Assembly: GCA_021399445.1 (NCBI GenBank)
Contig: JAJTUQ010000005.1
Location: 186,001-250,000, forward strand
Reading direction: 5' to 3'
Source of the DNA: Xylogone sp. PMI_703
Lineage: Eukaryota; Ascomycota; Leotiomycetes
Length of the DNA stretch: 64,000 nt
Shown here: in pieces, positions 1 to 12,379 of the stretch
How positions within the stretch are numbered: position 1 is the stretch's first letter
Layout of the letters: each line of letters begins with the position of its first letter
Made by a program: the position numbers and the translations under genes
The notes under the pieces: generated by a model
Databases searched by the model: none
What the model was told of the DNA's origin: nothing
What the model saw: the letters and a program-made list of their open reading frames with translations, nothing else

Positions 1-371
1 GAGCGAAAACTTATCGTAGATTGGTGCTTTCAAAAAATCGGACGCTTGACCATATATCTCTTTGATAACATTTCCATCTGAAAATGAAACTTCGTTTGGT
101 GCAATTCTCACGGCCTCGCCATATTTTTCGTGAAGCTTATGAATTGTTACTGTACGGAACCCAGCCAAATCGACAAGTATCAGCCATTTCGAAGTAATCT
201 TGGCCAAAAATGGACCTGGAATTGGGGCAAGCGCAGATAAAAAGACATTGTTAATTATCTTGCAAATTTTAGTAACGTGATTTTCAGAGAACTTATAAAG
301 GGTAGTAAGCTTACTCTCCATACAACAAAGACCAGTATGGCAAAAACGCCTAATACTATATAGACATACAT
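1..371 (-). CDS. Cytochrome P450, N-terminal part (cut by window edge)
   Basis: Partial gene reading off the left edge. Exon 1 is 371-315 (19 codons), a 56-bp intron (259-314, GTAAGC...CAAG) follows, and exon 2 is open from 258 to base 1. The 105 visible residues begin with a hydrophobic anchor (MYVYIVLGVFAILVFVVWR), followed by a proline-rich hinge with IPGPFLAKIT, then LHEKYGEAVRIAPNEVSF and a KAPIYDKFS segment. This is the usual order at the N-terminus of fungal microsomal class II P450s (ER-anchored, heme-thiolate monooxygenases fed by P450 reductase). The I-helix, ExxR and heme-cysteine regions lie outside the window, so substrate and integrity cannot be judged. The start was chosen because it gives a membrane anchor in phase with the hinge exon. 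Confidence 0.85.
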
Positions 372-2756
372 AACAAGGAGTAATGATGCCGTTCAACGTG
401 AAATACTTGTAGGACTTGTAGGTAGTGCGAGTAGAGAGTCGTATATCAAAATATTTCGACCACCAGTAGACGTAGCCAGGATTCATTGAATCATCTGTAT
501 TAAGTTACCCTTACGGCTATATGGGGTATTAATAACCAGTAGATCTCTACACAGTTATCGTCTACTCCACAGATAGACCGAATACCCCACAGTCCGGCAG
601 CCACTAATAACGGGGAAGGAAAGCATTTAACTAACGAGAGTAAGTCTAAAGGAATATTTTGTTCTTATTTATTTTACTATGCTAATACTTTATAATAATA
701 CAGATTTATTAGATCCAGAGGGGTTACTTGACCTGTACTTAACCCAGAAGTTCAAAAAGGGTCTAAATCTAGGAGTTCATCTTTAAAACTTTTTTACTTA
801 ACGAGGTTATTTATTTATTTTAAATCTTTAAAGGTAAACAAAAGTTTTATGTTTAATTTAATTAGTTACTCTTAAATTATTAATAAGTAATAACTTGATT
901 ATATTAATATTTTTCTTTTTTTAGCTCTGTTTATACTTAATATACCAGATTAGTAATTTTAACCTTTGATAACTTCAAGAATTTTTACTCTTAATAAGGT
1001 TATATTGTATTACTCTACTTACTCATGTTACGAAAATTTTAACCCACGTTAAACTGTAAGCCTTATATTGTGTACCGAGAGAGGCATCGTGATGGTAGAC
1101 TCGCGGATGGTATGCGCTGGGGCCGCAAAACAGGATAGTGCAAGCCCTCCAAAAACGCAACAAAGCTTTTTTCCCTTACATTTGTCAGCGTTGCTTCTGC
1201 GGAAGTCAATTGCGCAGCTAAAATGCTGCAACACAAAGCTCGGAAGGTTTGTCTTAACCGCAATTTTTGTTTTGACTGCCACCACTTGCTGTACCGAAGG
1301 ACTAACATAATCCTGACCAGGCGTGCGACTTTTGTTACCGCAGGAGAATCAAACGCGACGCATAAAAGCCCTGATGCTCTGATTGCATACTTCGTGACTC
1401 AATCGTGCCTTTGGAGCTATAAGCCGTAAAGCGCGGGCTAGGCATTAGGAGTCGGGCGAAGACATTGGGGTACTGCGATTACAAGTAGAGCATCTCGAAT
1501 CAAGTCTTGACCAGGAATGGTGGTATTCAGAGACGGGGATTTCCCAGATCAGAAAACGCTGCACCATCATGATGCAAGGCATTGCATCGTAATTACGAGG
1601 GCGTGAAGCAGCATCATATCATGGAGCAGCCTCTGGAGGGGCAGGGCGTATGCAAGTCTCCACTATTACTGCAGATAATATTCCCTCCGGTTCTTGTCCT
1701 CGTTCCCTTGGACATGTTTCTGCGAGGTCAGCTTGAGGATGAGGTTGTATTAGGTTGCGTGGGCCCGCAACGGAGGGAAGAGGCTTAAGTCCATGGCACT
1801 TTGGCAGCTCGGCAAGGAAATACGGAGGCACTGACTACACTTAGTAATTCTCTACTCTAACGCCATGGAGATTGGGCTACAGTACCCATGTGTCCCTGGG
1901 GGCAGTACAATAATACCATAGTACAGCAGTACGTACACTAGCACGACTAGGTAGATGCGTACACTGGTAGCGTACGGATATACGCCGGAGAATAGAACTC
2001 TCAGACTCCAGCTTGACTCACCGGCTGGGCTGGGGGGGCTTGGTTTATTACTTGTATTACTTATTTATTTAACCCCGAAAACTTTAAAAGACCGATGAGC
2101 CAATCGAGGAGGTTCCTGCGCGCAGGAATTGTCGCTGATACCATGACACGAACAGTCCAGGACAATCCACTTCTTGGCGACTGGCTACATTGAAGAGGTG
2201 ATATCCACCTCGAATCCACTCAGTCGGTGGAATCAATGACTGAAGAGGTCGGGTCGGTGCGAAAGGTGAAGAGTAACTTGGGGCAACTTGGCCGAGTTTG
2301 GGTCTCTGCTCGCACTCGCACTCCAGAGCTCACCAACAGCTGCTTACCAAGCGAGCCCACACAAGAGGGCGGTGGAAGGACAAGCGTCGTGGATTATTCA
2401 GCAGCCGTCCAAAAGGGAAAAGTTCTCCAGGCGGCCCGCCATGCCCGCCAGCTACTTAGCCCATAAGAGGCAATTCAATTACCATAAAAGGATAGCGCAC
2501 TTCCCTTTCCAACTTGGATTAATCAGCTATTCCCATCATGACGACACCCCCTGACCGTGCCGCGATATCCAGCCAATCACCACCCGCCAATGGCGCCAGT
2601 GGGCTGATAAGAGCGTACTGAGGCGGTTTTGGGGCGTTATCGCGAAAAATACAAAAAAAATACTCAACGAAGTCGCCAGAACTGGAAGGGGAAATAGTAA
2701 TAAATCCAATCGACGGGTTTCCATGCGTCGATCCCGCTCCCCCAGTGATACAATCA
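372..2756. other. Gene-poor intergenic stretch with an AT-rich block
   Basis: No convincing gene on either strand. Short ORFs between 1049 and 1831 have no recognisable motif and overlap on both strands. Within it lies an AT-rich block (see separate entry) and a small inverted repeat, with a 9-base arm at 522-530 matching 581-589. From about 1070 the base composition returns to that of neighbouring genic DNA. The final few hundred bases are the probable distal promoter of the ABC transporter. Confidence 0.6.
640..1062. repeat. AT-rich, probably RIP-mutated block
   Basis: This roughly 420-bp block is dominated by TTA/TAA/TAT words and contains almost no CpG or open frame, in sharp contrast to sequence from about 1070 onward. 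In Pezizomycotina such blocks are commonly repeats altered by repeat-induced point mutation (C-to-T). The ancestral element cannot be identified here. It sits upstream of the divergent P450 gene and could also be a compact heterochromatic spacer. Confidence 0.4.
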
Positions 2757-2920
2757 TTACTTCAACTCTCCTCTCTCCTCTCTCCCTTTCTCTTACCGCT
2801 TCACCTCCTTCCTCTCTGCTCACTCTCTCTTAACTCACGTCCAGTCTCTCTCTGTCCAGCGTGTTCGCACACTCAATCTTCCTGCTCTCTCGTCTTTTTT
2901 TGGGATAATCCTCTGTCATC
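2757..2920 (+). promoter_or_regulatory. CT-rich leader upstream of the ABC transporter
   Basis: About 160 bp consisting largely of CTCTCTCC-type pyrimidine runs lies directly before the transporter ATG. Pyrimidine-rich tracts just upstream of the start are typical of the 5' leader or core promoter of well-expressed genes in filamentous fungi. The exact transcription start cannot be placed from sequence alone. Confidence 0.5.
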
Positions 2921-5900
2921 ATGTTCTATACCTCCTCCCACCAGATCTTCAACGAGGCAGACCGCCAGGGTCGCGAGGTGCCTCTGCACAACGCTGTGGA
3001 TGTCGACGATCAACAAAATCAATCCTCCGACCCGAACCTCTCGGATGCGGAAAACGTTGCCCAGGTTCGAGATGGCACCTGGGGCGAGCGCGACCCCGGT
3101 GGTGGGACGGTCAACCAAATCATGGCCATGGAAGATTACGAAGAGATGCGCCGCGAGCTCACGCACCTGTCTAAGACGCACTCGAGGCAGACCCACCGCA
3201 GCGCCAGCCATGTAGGCTCATCGGCCTTGAAGAAGATTGCTTCGCGGACCAGCAGACGAAGGCCCTCCACGGCCGACGAGGATCTGGAAGCACAACGGGA
3301 TGAGGAGAAAAAGGAAGAGGGGAGAGCGGCTGACGAGGACGAAGATGATTTTGAACTGGGCGAATTTCTCAAGGAAGGCCACTTTGGCAAGCGCAAGGGA
3401 GCACACTCGGCCAAGAAGGTGGGCGTGGTCTTCAAGCACCTGACGGTCGAAGGCGCTGGTGCAACGGCCACCTATGTCAAGACGCTGCCTGCAGCTGTTC
3501 TGGGCACATTTGGCCCCGATCTCTATAAGATATTGGGCCGTTTCATACCTTTTCTTCGAATGTCCGGCTCCGACACGGAAAAGCGAATCTTGATCCACGA
3601 CTTTACGGGCGTGGTTCGCGATGGCGAAATGCTCCTTGTGCTTGGGAGACCAGGAAGTGGCTGCAGTACCTTCCTAAAGGCTGTGACCAACAACCGAGAG
3701 GGCTACAGCAATGTGACGGGTGATGTACATTACGGTGGAATCAGTGCCAAGGAACAGGGCCGGAGCTTCAGAGGTGAAGTCAACTACAACGAGGAGGACG
3801 ACCAGCATTTCCCCACCCTGACAGTCGAGCAGACGCTGAAGTTCTCGCTGCTCAATAAGACGAAGAAGCATGAGAAGGAGAGTATTCCCATCATCATTGG
3901 GGCACTACTTAAGATGTTTGGCATCACTCATACCAGGCACACGCTGGTTGGAGATGCGTTTATTAGGGGAGTATCGGGAGGAGAGCGCAAGAGAGTCTCC
4001 ATTGCCGAAACCTTGGCTACCAAGTCAACCGTTGTCGCATGGGACAACAGTACCAGAGGACTGGATGCTTCGACTGCGCTCGATTATGCGAATTCGTTGC
4101 GCATTATGACTGATATTGGCGATAGAACAACACTTGTCACCCTTTACCAGGCAGGCGAAGGCATTTACCAACTCATGGACAAGGTTCTCGTCATCGATGA
4201 AGGTCGAATGGTCTATCAAGGACCCGCAAAGGAGGCGAAGGCGTACTTTGAAAATCTTGGATACTACTGTCCTGATCGACAGACCACTGCTGACTTCCTG
4301 ACTGCATGCACCGACCCAACAGAGCGACGTTTCCGAAAGGATTTCGAAGGCCCGATTCCCAAAGGCCCAGTCGAGCTTGAGAAAGCGTTCCGCGAGAGCG
4401 AGGCATATCAGCGTGTTCTGAAGGATGTGGAAGATTACGAGAGGATGCTGCAAGAAACCGACCATGCGGATACCAGAGAATTCAAGCAGGTTGTGCACGA
4501 AGCGAAGTCCAAGACCGTCCCTAAGCGCTCTTCCTACACAGTCTCGTTCATTCGACAGGTCCTTGCTTGCACGAAGCGAGAGTTCTGGCTGACGATGGGC
4601 GACAAGACCACTTTGTATACTAAATTCTTCATCATTATCTCTAACGCATTGATCGTCGGTTCCCTCTTCCATGGCCAATCCCTGGACACCTCTGGTGCCT
4701 TCTCCAGAGGCGGTGCGCTGTTTTTCTCTACACTCTTCCTCGGCTGGCTCCAACTTGGCGAATTGATGAAAGCTGTATCCGGTCGATCCATCATTGCAAG
4801 GCACAAGGACTACGCCTTTTATCGACCATCGGCTGTTGTCATCGCAAGAGTGTTGCAAGATTTCCCGATGGTACTCTCCATGGTTGTTCCCTTCTCCATC
4901 ATAATGTTTTTCATCACAGGCCTTGATGTCAGTGCAAGCAAGTTCTTCATCTACATCTTGTTTGTCTACATTACTACGATATGTCTTACTGCTCTTTACC
5001 GGATGTTCGCCGCTCTTTCTCCCAGTATCGATGATGCCGTACGATTTTCCGGGATTGCTCTCAACCTTCTGGTCATCTACACCGGATACGTGATTCCTAA
5101 GCCGCAGCTACTCTCACAATACATTTGGTTCGGTTGGCTCTATCACCTTAGCCCTGTTGGATATTCCTTCGAGGGTCTTTTGTCCAATGAATTTCATGCG
5201 CGGACTATGCAATGTGCTGAGGCGCAATTGGTTCCAAACGGCCCGGGTTACAACGACTCACGATATCAAGGATGCTCTCTGCCTGGCTCAACCTTAGGAA
5301 GTCTGCAAGTTGAAGGATCGACCTACATAGGGACCTCGTTCGACTATACCAGGCACCATTTGTGGAGAAACTTTGGAGTTGTGATCGCATTTACTGTCCT
5401 TTATATCCTCGTTACGGCTATTGCCTCCGAATTATTCAACTTCACCTCTAGTGGCGGCGGAGCGGTCGAATTCAAGAAGTCAAAGAAGTCGAAAAAGACT
5501 GTCAAAGCCGCCTCGGCTCCTGATGACGAAGAGAAGGGCGGAGATGCACAGGGTCAACCATTTTCCTCGGCTTCAAGCAATACTATCGCTGCTGTGGACC
5601 CAGACGAGCAGGCATTAAATAACATCTCTGGTTCAGAGAGTGTCTTTACTTGGTCCGACATTGAATATACGGTCCCATATCTAGGCGGAGAGAAGAAGCT
5701 TCTGAACAAGGTGAGCGGTTACGCTAAACCCGGGGTCATGGTAGCATTGATGGGAGCTTCCGGTGCTGGTAAGACTACTCTTCTGAATACGTTGGCACAA
5801 AGGCAAAAGGTTGGTGTCATAAATGGGGACATGTTAGTCGATGGCCGTCCTCTGGGTATCGAATTCCAAAGAGGTACCGGTTTCTGTGAACAGATGGATC

Positions 5901-7756
5901 TGCATGACGGGACAGCGACTATTAGAGAAGCACTGGAATTTTCTGTAAGTGATATTTTCTTGAAGAGGTCATCTCTTCTCAGACTATTGACATTTATATA
6001 TAGGCCATACTACGACAAGAACGAGACGTCCCGAAATCAGAGAAGCTTGCCTACGTTGATACCATCATTGATCTTCTCGAACTCGGTGATATGCAAGATG
6101 CTCTGGTCCGCTCTCTTGGTGTCGAGCAACGTAAGCGCGTCACAATTGGTGTAGAATTGGCCGCGAGGCCGAATCTGCTCTTGTTCCTTGACGAACCCAC
6201 ATCCGGACTTGACTCTCAATCTGCGTACAGCATTGTTCGATTCCTAAAGAAACTGGCAAGAGCAGGACAAGCTATTGTCTGTACGATCCATCAACCTTCT
6301 TCCATCCTTATTCAACAATTTGACATGATTCTGGCTCTCAACCCAGGTGGAAATACGTTCTACTTTGGCCCTGTGGGTGAAAATGGTTCTGCTGTTATCA
6401 AGTACTTCGGCGATCGAGGGGTGCACTGCCCGCCGCAAAAGAACGTGGCTGAATTTCTCTTGGAAACCGCTGCAAAACCTACCAAAGGACCTGATGGAAA
6501 ACGGATCAACTGGAACGAAGAATGGATCAATTCTGAGGAAGGCAAGGCTGTCAAGGAAGAAATCGCTCGTTTAATTGCACAGCGTTCCAGGGTCACACCC
6601 CCAGATGTTACGGTCCAGCACGACTTCGCTTCCCCCGTCTGGCTCCAAACCGTCATGCTCACCAAGCGTCTCTTCATCAACTACTGGCGTGATCCGTCAT
6701 ATCTCTACGGGAAACTCTTCGTCTCGGTGATTGTTGGCATCTTTAACGGTTTCACATTCTGGCAACTCGGAAATAGCGTAACGGATATGCAAGACAGGAT
6801 GTTCACAAGTTTCCTTATCATCATTATTCCTCCCACGATAGTCAACGCCGTTGTGCCGAAGTTCTACCAAAACCGATCACTGTGGGAAACGCGAGAACTT
6901 CCGAGTCGAATTTATGGCTGGGTGGCATTCTGTACCGCAAATGTGGTCGCTGAGATCCCAATGGCTATTATCGGCGCTGTCATCTATTTCGTGTTATGGT
7001 ATTTTGCCACTGGATTGCCCACTGACTCATCTACCTCTGGCTATGTCTTCCTAATGACTATGCTTTTCTTCTTGTTCCAAGCTAGCTGGGGTCAATGGAT
7101 TTGCGCCTTTGCGCCATCATTCACCGTCATCTCGAATGTAAGTGTTTCGTGTATGGGAATTTTAAATATCTCCTCTCCAATTGATGAGATAAGTGAACAA
7201 CAGCTAACGTGTTGTGCAGGTTTTGCCATTCTTTTTCGTCATGTTTTCACTATTTAATGGTGTTGTTCGTCCTTACTCTCAAATGTCCGTCTTCTGGCGT
7301 TACTGGCTCTACTACATGGTTCCCAGCACATATTGGATTGGTGGCGTCTTATCCGCAACCCTTGCGCATGCAGAAGTCCAATGCACTCCCCAAGAAGCGG
7401 CTTATTTCAATCCACCTCCAAGTCAGACGTGTCAACAATACGCTTCTGACTTCGTGTCTCGCATGGGTGGATATCTCATGAACCCATCGGACAACTCGAA
7501 CTGCGGATACTGTCAGTATTCTAGCGGTGCTGAGTACATGCGGCAGCTGAACGTTACACCGGACGACAAGTGGCCATATTTTGGCATATTTTTGGCATTC
7601 TGTATCAGTAATTGGGCATTAGTTTACTTTTTCATTTACACCGTTCGTATCAAGGGCTGGACTTTTGGATTCTCTACCATCTTCAGCGTTTTCGGAAAAG
7701 TTGGTGATAAGGTCAAGGCCTTGTTTGGTAACAAAACATCCAAGTCCAGAGAGTAG
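2921..7756 (+). CDS. PDR-type (ABCG) ABC multidrug transporter
   Basis: Full-length pleiotropic-drug-resistance transporter of 1,564 residues in three exons (2921-5944, 6004-7137, 7220-7756), all joined in phase. Order is NBD-TMD-NBD-TMD, the reverse layout typical of fungal PDR pumps. NBD1 has the degenerate Walker A GRPGSGCST (residues 242-250, Lys replaced by Cys), signature VSGGERKRVSIAE and Walker B region AWDNSTRGLD. NBD2 has canonical Walker A GASGAGKTT (from residue 945), the altered signature LGVEQRKRVTIG and Walker B LLLFLDEPTSGLD. This asymmetry of one canonical and one degenerate composite ATP site is known for the family. The two membrane halves have about six segments each, separated by a cysteine-containing external loop. 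The protein probably exports xenobiotics, azoles or metabolites at the plasma membrane. The N-terminal region is hydrophilic and acidic. Nothing is broken. Confidence 0.95.
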
Positions 7757-8710
7757 GTTTTTGAATTCCTTTGACGGCGTAGGCTGGTATAGTTTTGGAG
7801 TTCTGGTTTATTAGACTGGTGTGGAGTTCTATTAAGAGGGGTTTGCTATGGTTTTATGATACTGGAGAAAAATGGTGATGATTTGTGGTTAGGAGGGCAT
7901 CACCTTCTATGAGATGCATATTAGTTAATAACGTCTATTTACATTCTATGCTTCCCGATACCAGTCAAGCTGATTAGAGGTAGTATAAGACAAATATGTT
8001 TCTGTAGATAATTTATACCGAAGAGATTCTAATAGAATAGATTTATAACTTTTTATATTCGTTTGTTCGATGATTGTAATTTATATTCGTGAAAGGCCTA
8101 ATTTTAAACACTTCGTTTCAGGTCTTGGTTAGCTGTCTTACTTTCATATAGACCGAATAAAGGATCTGATTGTTAATCATTTGGGTGGTTACCGGGAATG
8201 GGCCTCAAGATATCCGGAAAGTGAACGGTGTACGTTGGACACTTAGAGCAAGCAAAGCCTTGGTGCAAATATAGTACTATCCCCCCCCTAAATGCATCCC
8301 CCCAGCAATGTAAACAAGCGAATTCAGTGATTTGATTGCTTAATCCCCTGTATTGTGGATACTCTCTCCATAAAAATATTACTCAAATAAGAGAATAAGG
8401 TCTCTGCGGTCCTTGTCAGATCTCACGGAATACCCACAATTGTATTCACTTTAACCCTCGTTATTACGCTGCTGGGGGGATGCATTTGGGGGGGGGGGGG
8501 GGGATAGTAATAATCACACCGTCTATAAGTAGGTAGCTGTATGTTGTGGTGTAAAGTTGATATGATATAACTATAATTATGCATTTATGGATCTCAATTT
8601 GCAAACATATTTGGATTATCGACAGCGCTGACCTAAATTTTTAGACTAAGGACCATGACTGGAGTGATTGAGCACGGAGTTATATTACGGACAAAAGAAA
8701 CTTCCTATAG
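7757..8710. other. Intergenic region, convergent gene ends, carrying a MITE
   Basis: Lies between the 3' ends of the ABC transporter and the alcohol dehydrogenase. It should contain both 3' UTRs. Apart from the 231-bp inverted-repeat element at 8277-8507, it holds no ORF or RNA signature that I can support. Confidence 0.6.
8277..8507. mobile_element. MITE-like element with poly-C/poly-G termini
   Basis: A 231-bp non-coding element. The left end reads CTATC, then a C run, then AAATGCATCCCCCCAGCA. The right end is its reverse complement, with a longer homopolymer of 16 G against 8 C on the left. Terminal inverted repeats span about 33 bp apart from the homopolymer length difference. Both ends are flanked by the dinucleotide TA (8275-8276 and 8508-8509), the target-site duplication expected of Tc1/mariner-pogo-type elements. 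There is no coding capacity. The TIR differs from that of the pogo-like element at 25.5 kb and of the MITE at 57.6 kb, so it belongs to another family. Confidence 0.7.
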
Positions 8711-9950
8711 TCAAAATTGAAACACAGCTTTCGTGATCTTATGATCAGAAAACTCGCGGTAAGCGTCTGCAGCGCTCTCAATCTTGAAAACTCTGTCGAA
8801 GACAAAGCTAGGCTTTGCATCGTCCCTCTCAATGAGACGTTTCAGTAAGTCCTGAGTCTGTTTATATGGCTCACCCGCAAGAAAGCCCGCTTTGATAGAT
8901 TGAGCCTTTAACCAAAGTTCTCCAATAGGAACACGCAATACCCCCTTAGCGGTATCCTTCGTCGAAGCACCTTTGCCTCATCATCAGCAAGTATAGCAAG
9001 CAAGCAAGCAAATCGACAACACTCACCGGTATCATTGGTAGTGTATACTCCAATAAGTCCAATCCCTCCACCTACTCGAGTTACATTGATAGCTTGTGTG
9101 ATTATTAAATTCTCTATATTCTTACCCTCGCTGTTAACGCACTCGAATCCAACACAGTCACACGTCCTATCAACGCCATTTGGCTCCAATGCGAGAATTT
9201 GAGCTACAGGGTCTCCGTGAGCAAAATTGATAGGAATGGCACCAATGCTTTTCGCTCGTGCAAGTCTCTCTGGGATACGGTCAACACTGTAAACCCTGAG
9301 AGCCCCGCGAAGTTTTGCAGAAAATGCACAGAGCAGCCCAACGGGACCTATGTGAGAAGATGATTAGTCCCATCTTGCTTGGAAACCCCAACCGGAAGAT
9401 GATATATACCGGCACCAAAAACAACCACTGTATCTCCCAAAATCTGCCCTGCTGCATCCAAAGCAAACCATGCTGTCGGCCAGATATCTGCCAAGAGTAG
9501 GTAATCGAGCTCATGTTCGTCGCCAGCTGGAAGAACAAGCGTATTGACATGCGCATTCGGAACACGCATAAACTCAGCTTGGCCACCATTCATCTGAGGG
9601 GTGTCTCCAAACCCTCCAAAGCCGAAGGCGGCATCAATAATGATGTGACCGTGTGAATCGATTTCCGAATCAACATCCGAGATAAGAACTCGATCACCTT
9701 TTTTCAAGGTGGTAATCCCGCTGCCAATTTGTTCGACGATGCCCAAGTTTTCGTGGCCAAAGGTTAGACCGACTTTCGTATCGAAGCGGCCGTGGTAAGT
9801 ATGCAAATCTGTACCGCAGATTGCTGCACTGGTGACGCGCACAATGATGTCCAGGGGATGTTGAATCTTGGGGGTGTCGATGTTTTTGACACTCACCGAC
9901 TCTAATTTGCCTTCCCACTTGACTGCTTTCATCCTCTTTGGAAGCTCCAT
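8711..9950 (-). CDS. Zinc-type alcohol dehydrogenase (MDR superfamily)
   Basis: Intact 375-residue medium-chain dehydrogenase in three exons (9950-9410, 9347-9027, 8976-8711; introns of 62 and 50 bp). Catalytic-zinc motifs CGTDLHTYHGRF and GHENLGIVEQIG and the NAD(P)-binding VFGAGPVGLL are present, and the C-terminus ends in a DRVFKIESAADAYREF-type segment as in formaldehyde/glutathione-type MDR enzymes. The lobe that normally carries four structural-zinc cysteines is instead an Asp/Gly-rich stretch without them (roughly residues 93-120), so only the catalytic zinc site is expected. It probably oxidises or reduces an alcohol/aldehyde with a nicotinamide cofactor in the cytosol. Intron 2 contains a short CTTG repeat. 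The physiological substrate is unknown. Confidence 0.9.
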
Positions 9951-12379
9951 TGCTCTGAAGTATAATTCGATATGTTTGCAGATGGTGATTGGAGGTTGAG
10001 CTTAGGATGCTATGAGCATTTTCTACATCACATATACACATATGTACATACTTATATTCTTTTCTCCACACACCACTTGGGAGAATATGTATTACAAGGC
10101 TGACTGTGTCTCACTATGCCGGTATAAACATATAGTTGAATTGCATGTGTGATTACATAGCCACCGTCGAGCTATCTTCTGGACAAACAGGCTGTGTACC
10201 ATACTCACTTGAATAAGCCACTCTGCTGCGTCACTCTGTGTGCTGTTCTCACTTACTTTCCAATAGTGACTTAGTGGGATCTCCATACTGGCATTACCAG
10301 CTGATGTAGATATCATTCTTGCTTACGGATGAGATGGGTTAACCCTGTGACAGGTACATAGTAGCAGAAGTGCGCCTCATTGATTACTGTCATTGATATG
10401 TTTAGTCAACGCTGATAATAGCCCACAGACAAATAAGAGAATAAATAGAATTGCCACCATTAGTATACTAATCACAGCTCTATATAAATTCCTTGATAGT
10501 ATTATCTCGAAGTTGCCATTGCTTTCTACATACAGTTTAGCTTACTGGAGAGTTGAGAACATTTGCCCCATAATAGATTCTATAATTCAGAGAGAAGTTG
10601 TGCTTATATTCACTTATGTCTTCGATTAGACATCTTGGCCAACTCTATTCACACTGTAACAAATACGACAGATGTGAGCGTTAAGATTGAATAAGACCTC
10701 GCTGTAGATTAGAGTTACTTAACATTATCTATTCTCCATTTCTAAGCATTTATTTTAACTCTGAACTCTACTCTTCTTTCTGGAATATGGATATTCATTT
10801 ATTGAATGGGCGGAAATTTTGGGTTTAATGGTCCGGCAAATACTAGTTATCTTGGCACGACTCCCTCTTTTAGTAATATAATACATCTAATTGACGATGT
10901 AATTCTAGCATATTGTCAAGACATTAAGATGTAGGTAGTCATAAGTTCCAGAGATATACTAACTGCATCTGCCTATCCAATGTTTGCTTTTATTCCCCCA
11001 ACATATGAGTAGCCGACTTTGCTAAGAGATCCGTTGTCGTTAAGCAGAGGTTACACTCTACTCTGCATGCAACATCACTCTTCGTAGGGTTCGACAATAC
11101 AGTATATCTAATCCATTTCTTCATGGATATATCCGTTACCACGGGCAAATGAAAGGACCCCGGTGCAAGGCTGAGCTTCGGCCTCGGAATTATGGTGTCG
11201 TGTGACTAATTTTCTAAAGGCCAGGAGCGTGGAATACCTACTCCATATGGACAGATGGAACATACGACTGTAAGCGCCAGGCTTAGGTAGAGCGCTCCCG
11301 GTGATTTGTTGCCAAAAATGATGCTTTCGCTGAGCTCCCACAAACTACACGTAAGCTGTTTCGCAGTTACTTTCCTTTAATAGTCCAGGATCACATATTC
11401 AGCTCTACAAGGACTTAAGAAAGTCAACTCCAACTGTAGACTCCACTGTGAAATAGTGGTCAACAATTCTGTTGGATAAAGAGAAGACTATCCGCGAGAC
11501 AGTCTCTGATTTCGACAGTTACGGCTTGTGCTTTGGCTCTCGGGGTTTCGTTGCTTGGTATCTCGGAATCCATAGATGTTCCGACCCATGTAGTTGGCCG
11601 GTTAGCCAGCTAGTACGCGAGGAACTGTAGGGCCGTAGAGCAGCTGGAAGGTAGCCGACCAATCACAAGGCATGGTCTGTAGAATAAGGAAGAAGGTGAT
11701 TGACTGTTGTATGGCTGAGGAGCATGAGAGATTAATACTCGGATTAGGTTTACACACGAGGACGGTAGGGATCGTGAACTGACAAGCCGATATAGTAGCT
11801 GTGATCGGCTAGGCAGGTGTGGTTTTGTTAATAGCCCCATTCGACGACACCTTTCATCTGACCAAGTGAAAATACCTTGACGTGCCTAATAATCACAATC
11901 TGAATTTAATTTGAAGGCACGATATGGACAGGTAAATAGACTTTTCTAACCGATTTGAGGCAACAAACGTCAACCACATTACAAATCCACTGTCGAAGGG
12001 TATCGGAAAGTGAGACCTAGGGGCCATTTGGTTCTGACGGAGATGATTCTGCCCTCGTGAATGGCTTACAGCGTACTCTACAATGCAGACCCTTCGTGTG
12101 GTTTCTGGTGGGCATTTCCGGCGTGAGGCAGAGGGGCTTTCAGCCGATGCTGATTCGGATCATGCAACCAAACTTTTATATTATGTCCGAGATGTAGAGC
12201 CCGTTCTCGGAACTGGGGTACTAGTTAAAGGCTGAACCCGTAGAGGCATCTACCGTTATTCTATGAGCACTGCATGATACTTCACCACGATCAGTTGAGT
12301 CATCCATCCGTCTGCGGGACGCCTTCGAGTTACATGTTTAACTGATCCTCTTCTTTCACCTCCTAGTTAGTCTTCAGCC
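9951..12379. other. Long intergenic stretch without recognisable gene
   Basis: About 2.4 kb upstream of the alcohol dehydrogenase. Only short motif-free ORFs are present (for example around 10.4, 11.2 and 11.7 kb), and stop codons are frequent in all frames. I see no tRNA, repeat structure or transposon end here. The part next to 9950 is the dehydrogenase promoter. Confidence 0.55.

Noticed and set aside
2536..3598. Several minus-strand ORFs opposite the ABC transporter start
   Set aside because: They are antisense shadows of the CT-rich leader and of the transporter coding sequence, with biased composition and no motif.
4025..4858. 277-codon minus-strand ORF
   Set aside because: Lies entirely inside transporter exon 1 in antisense and has no domain resemblance.
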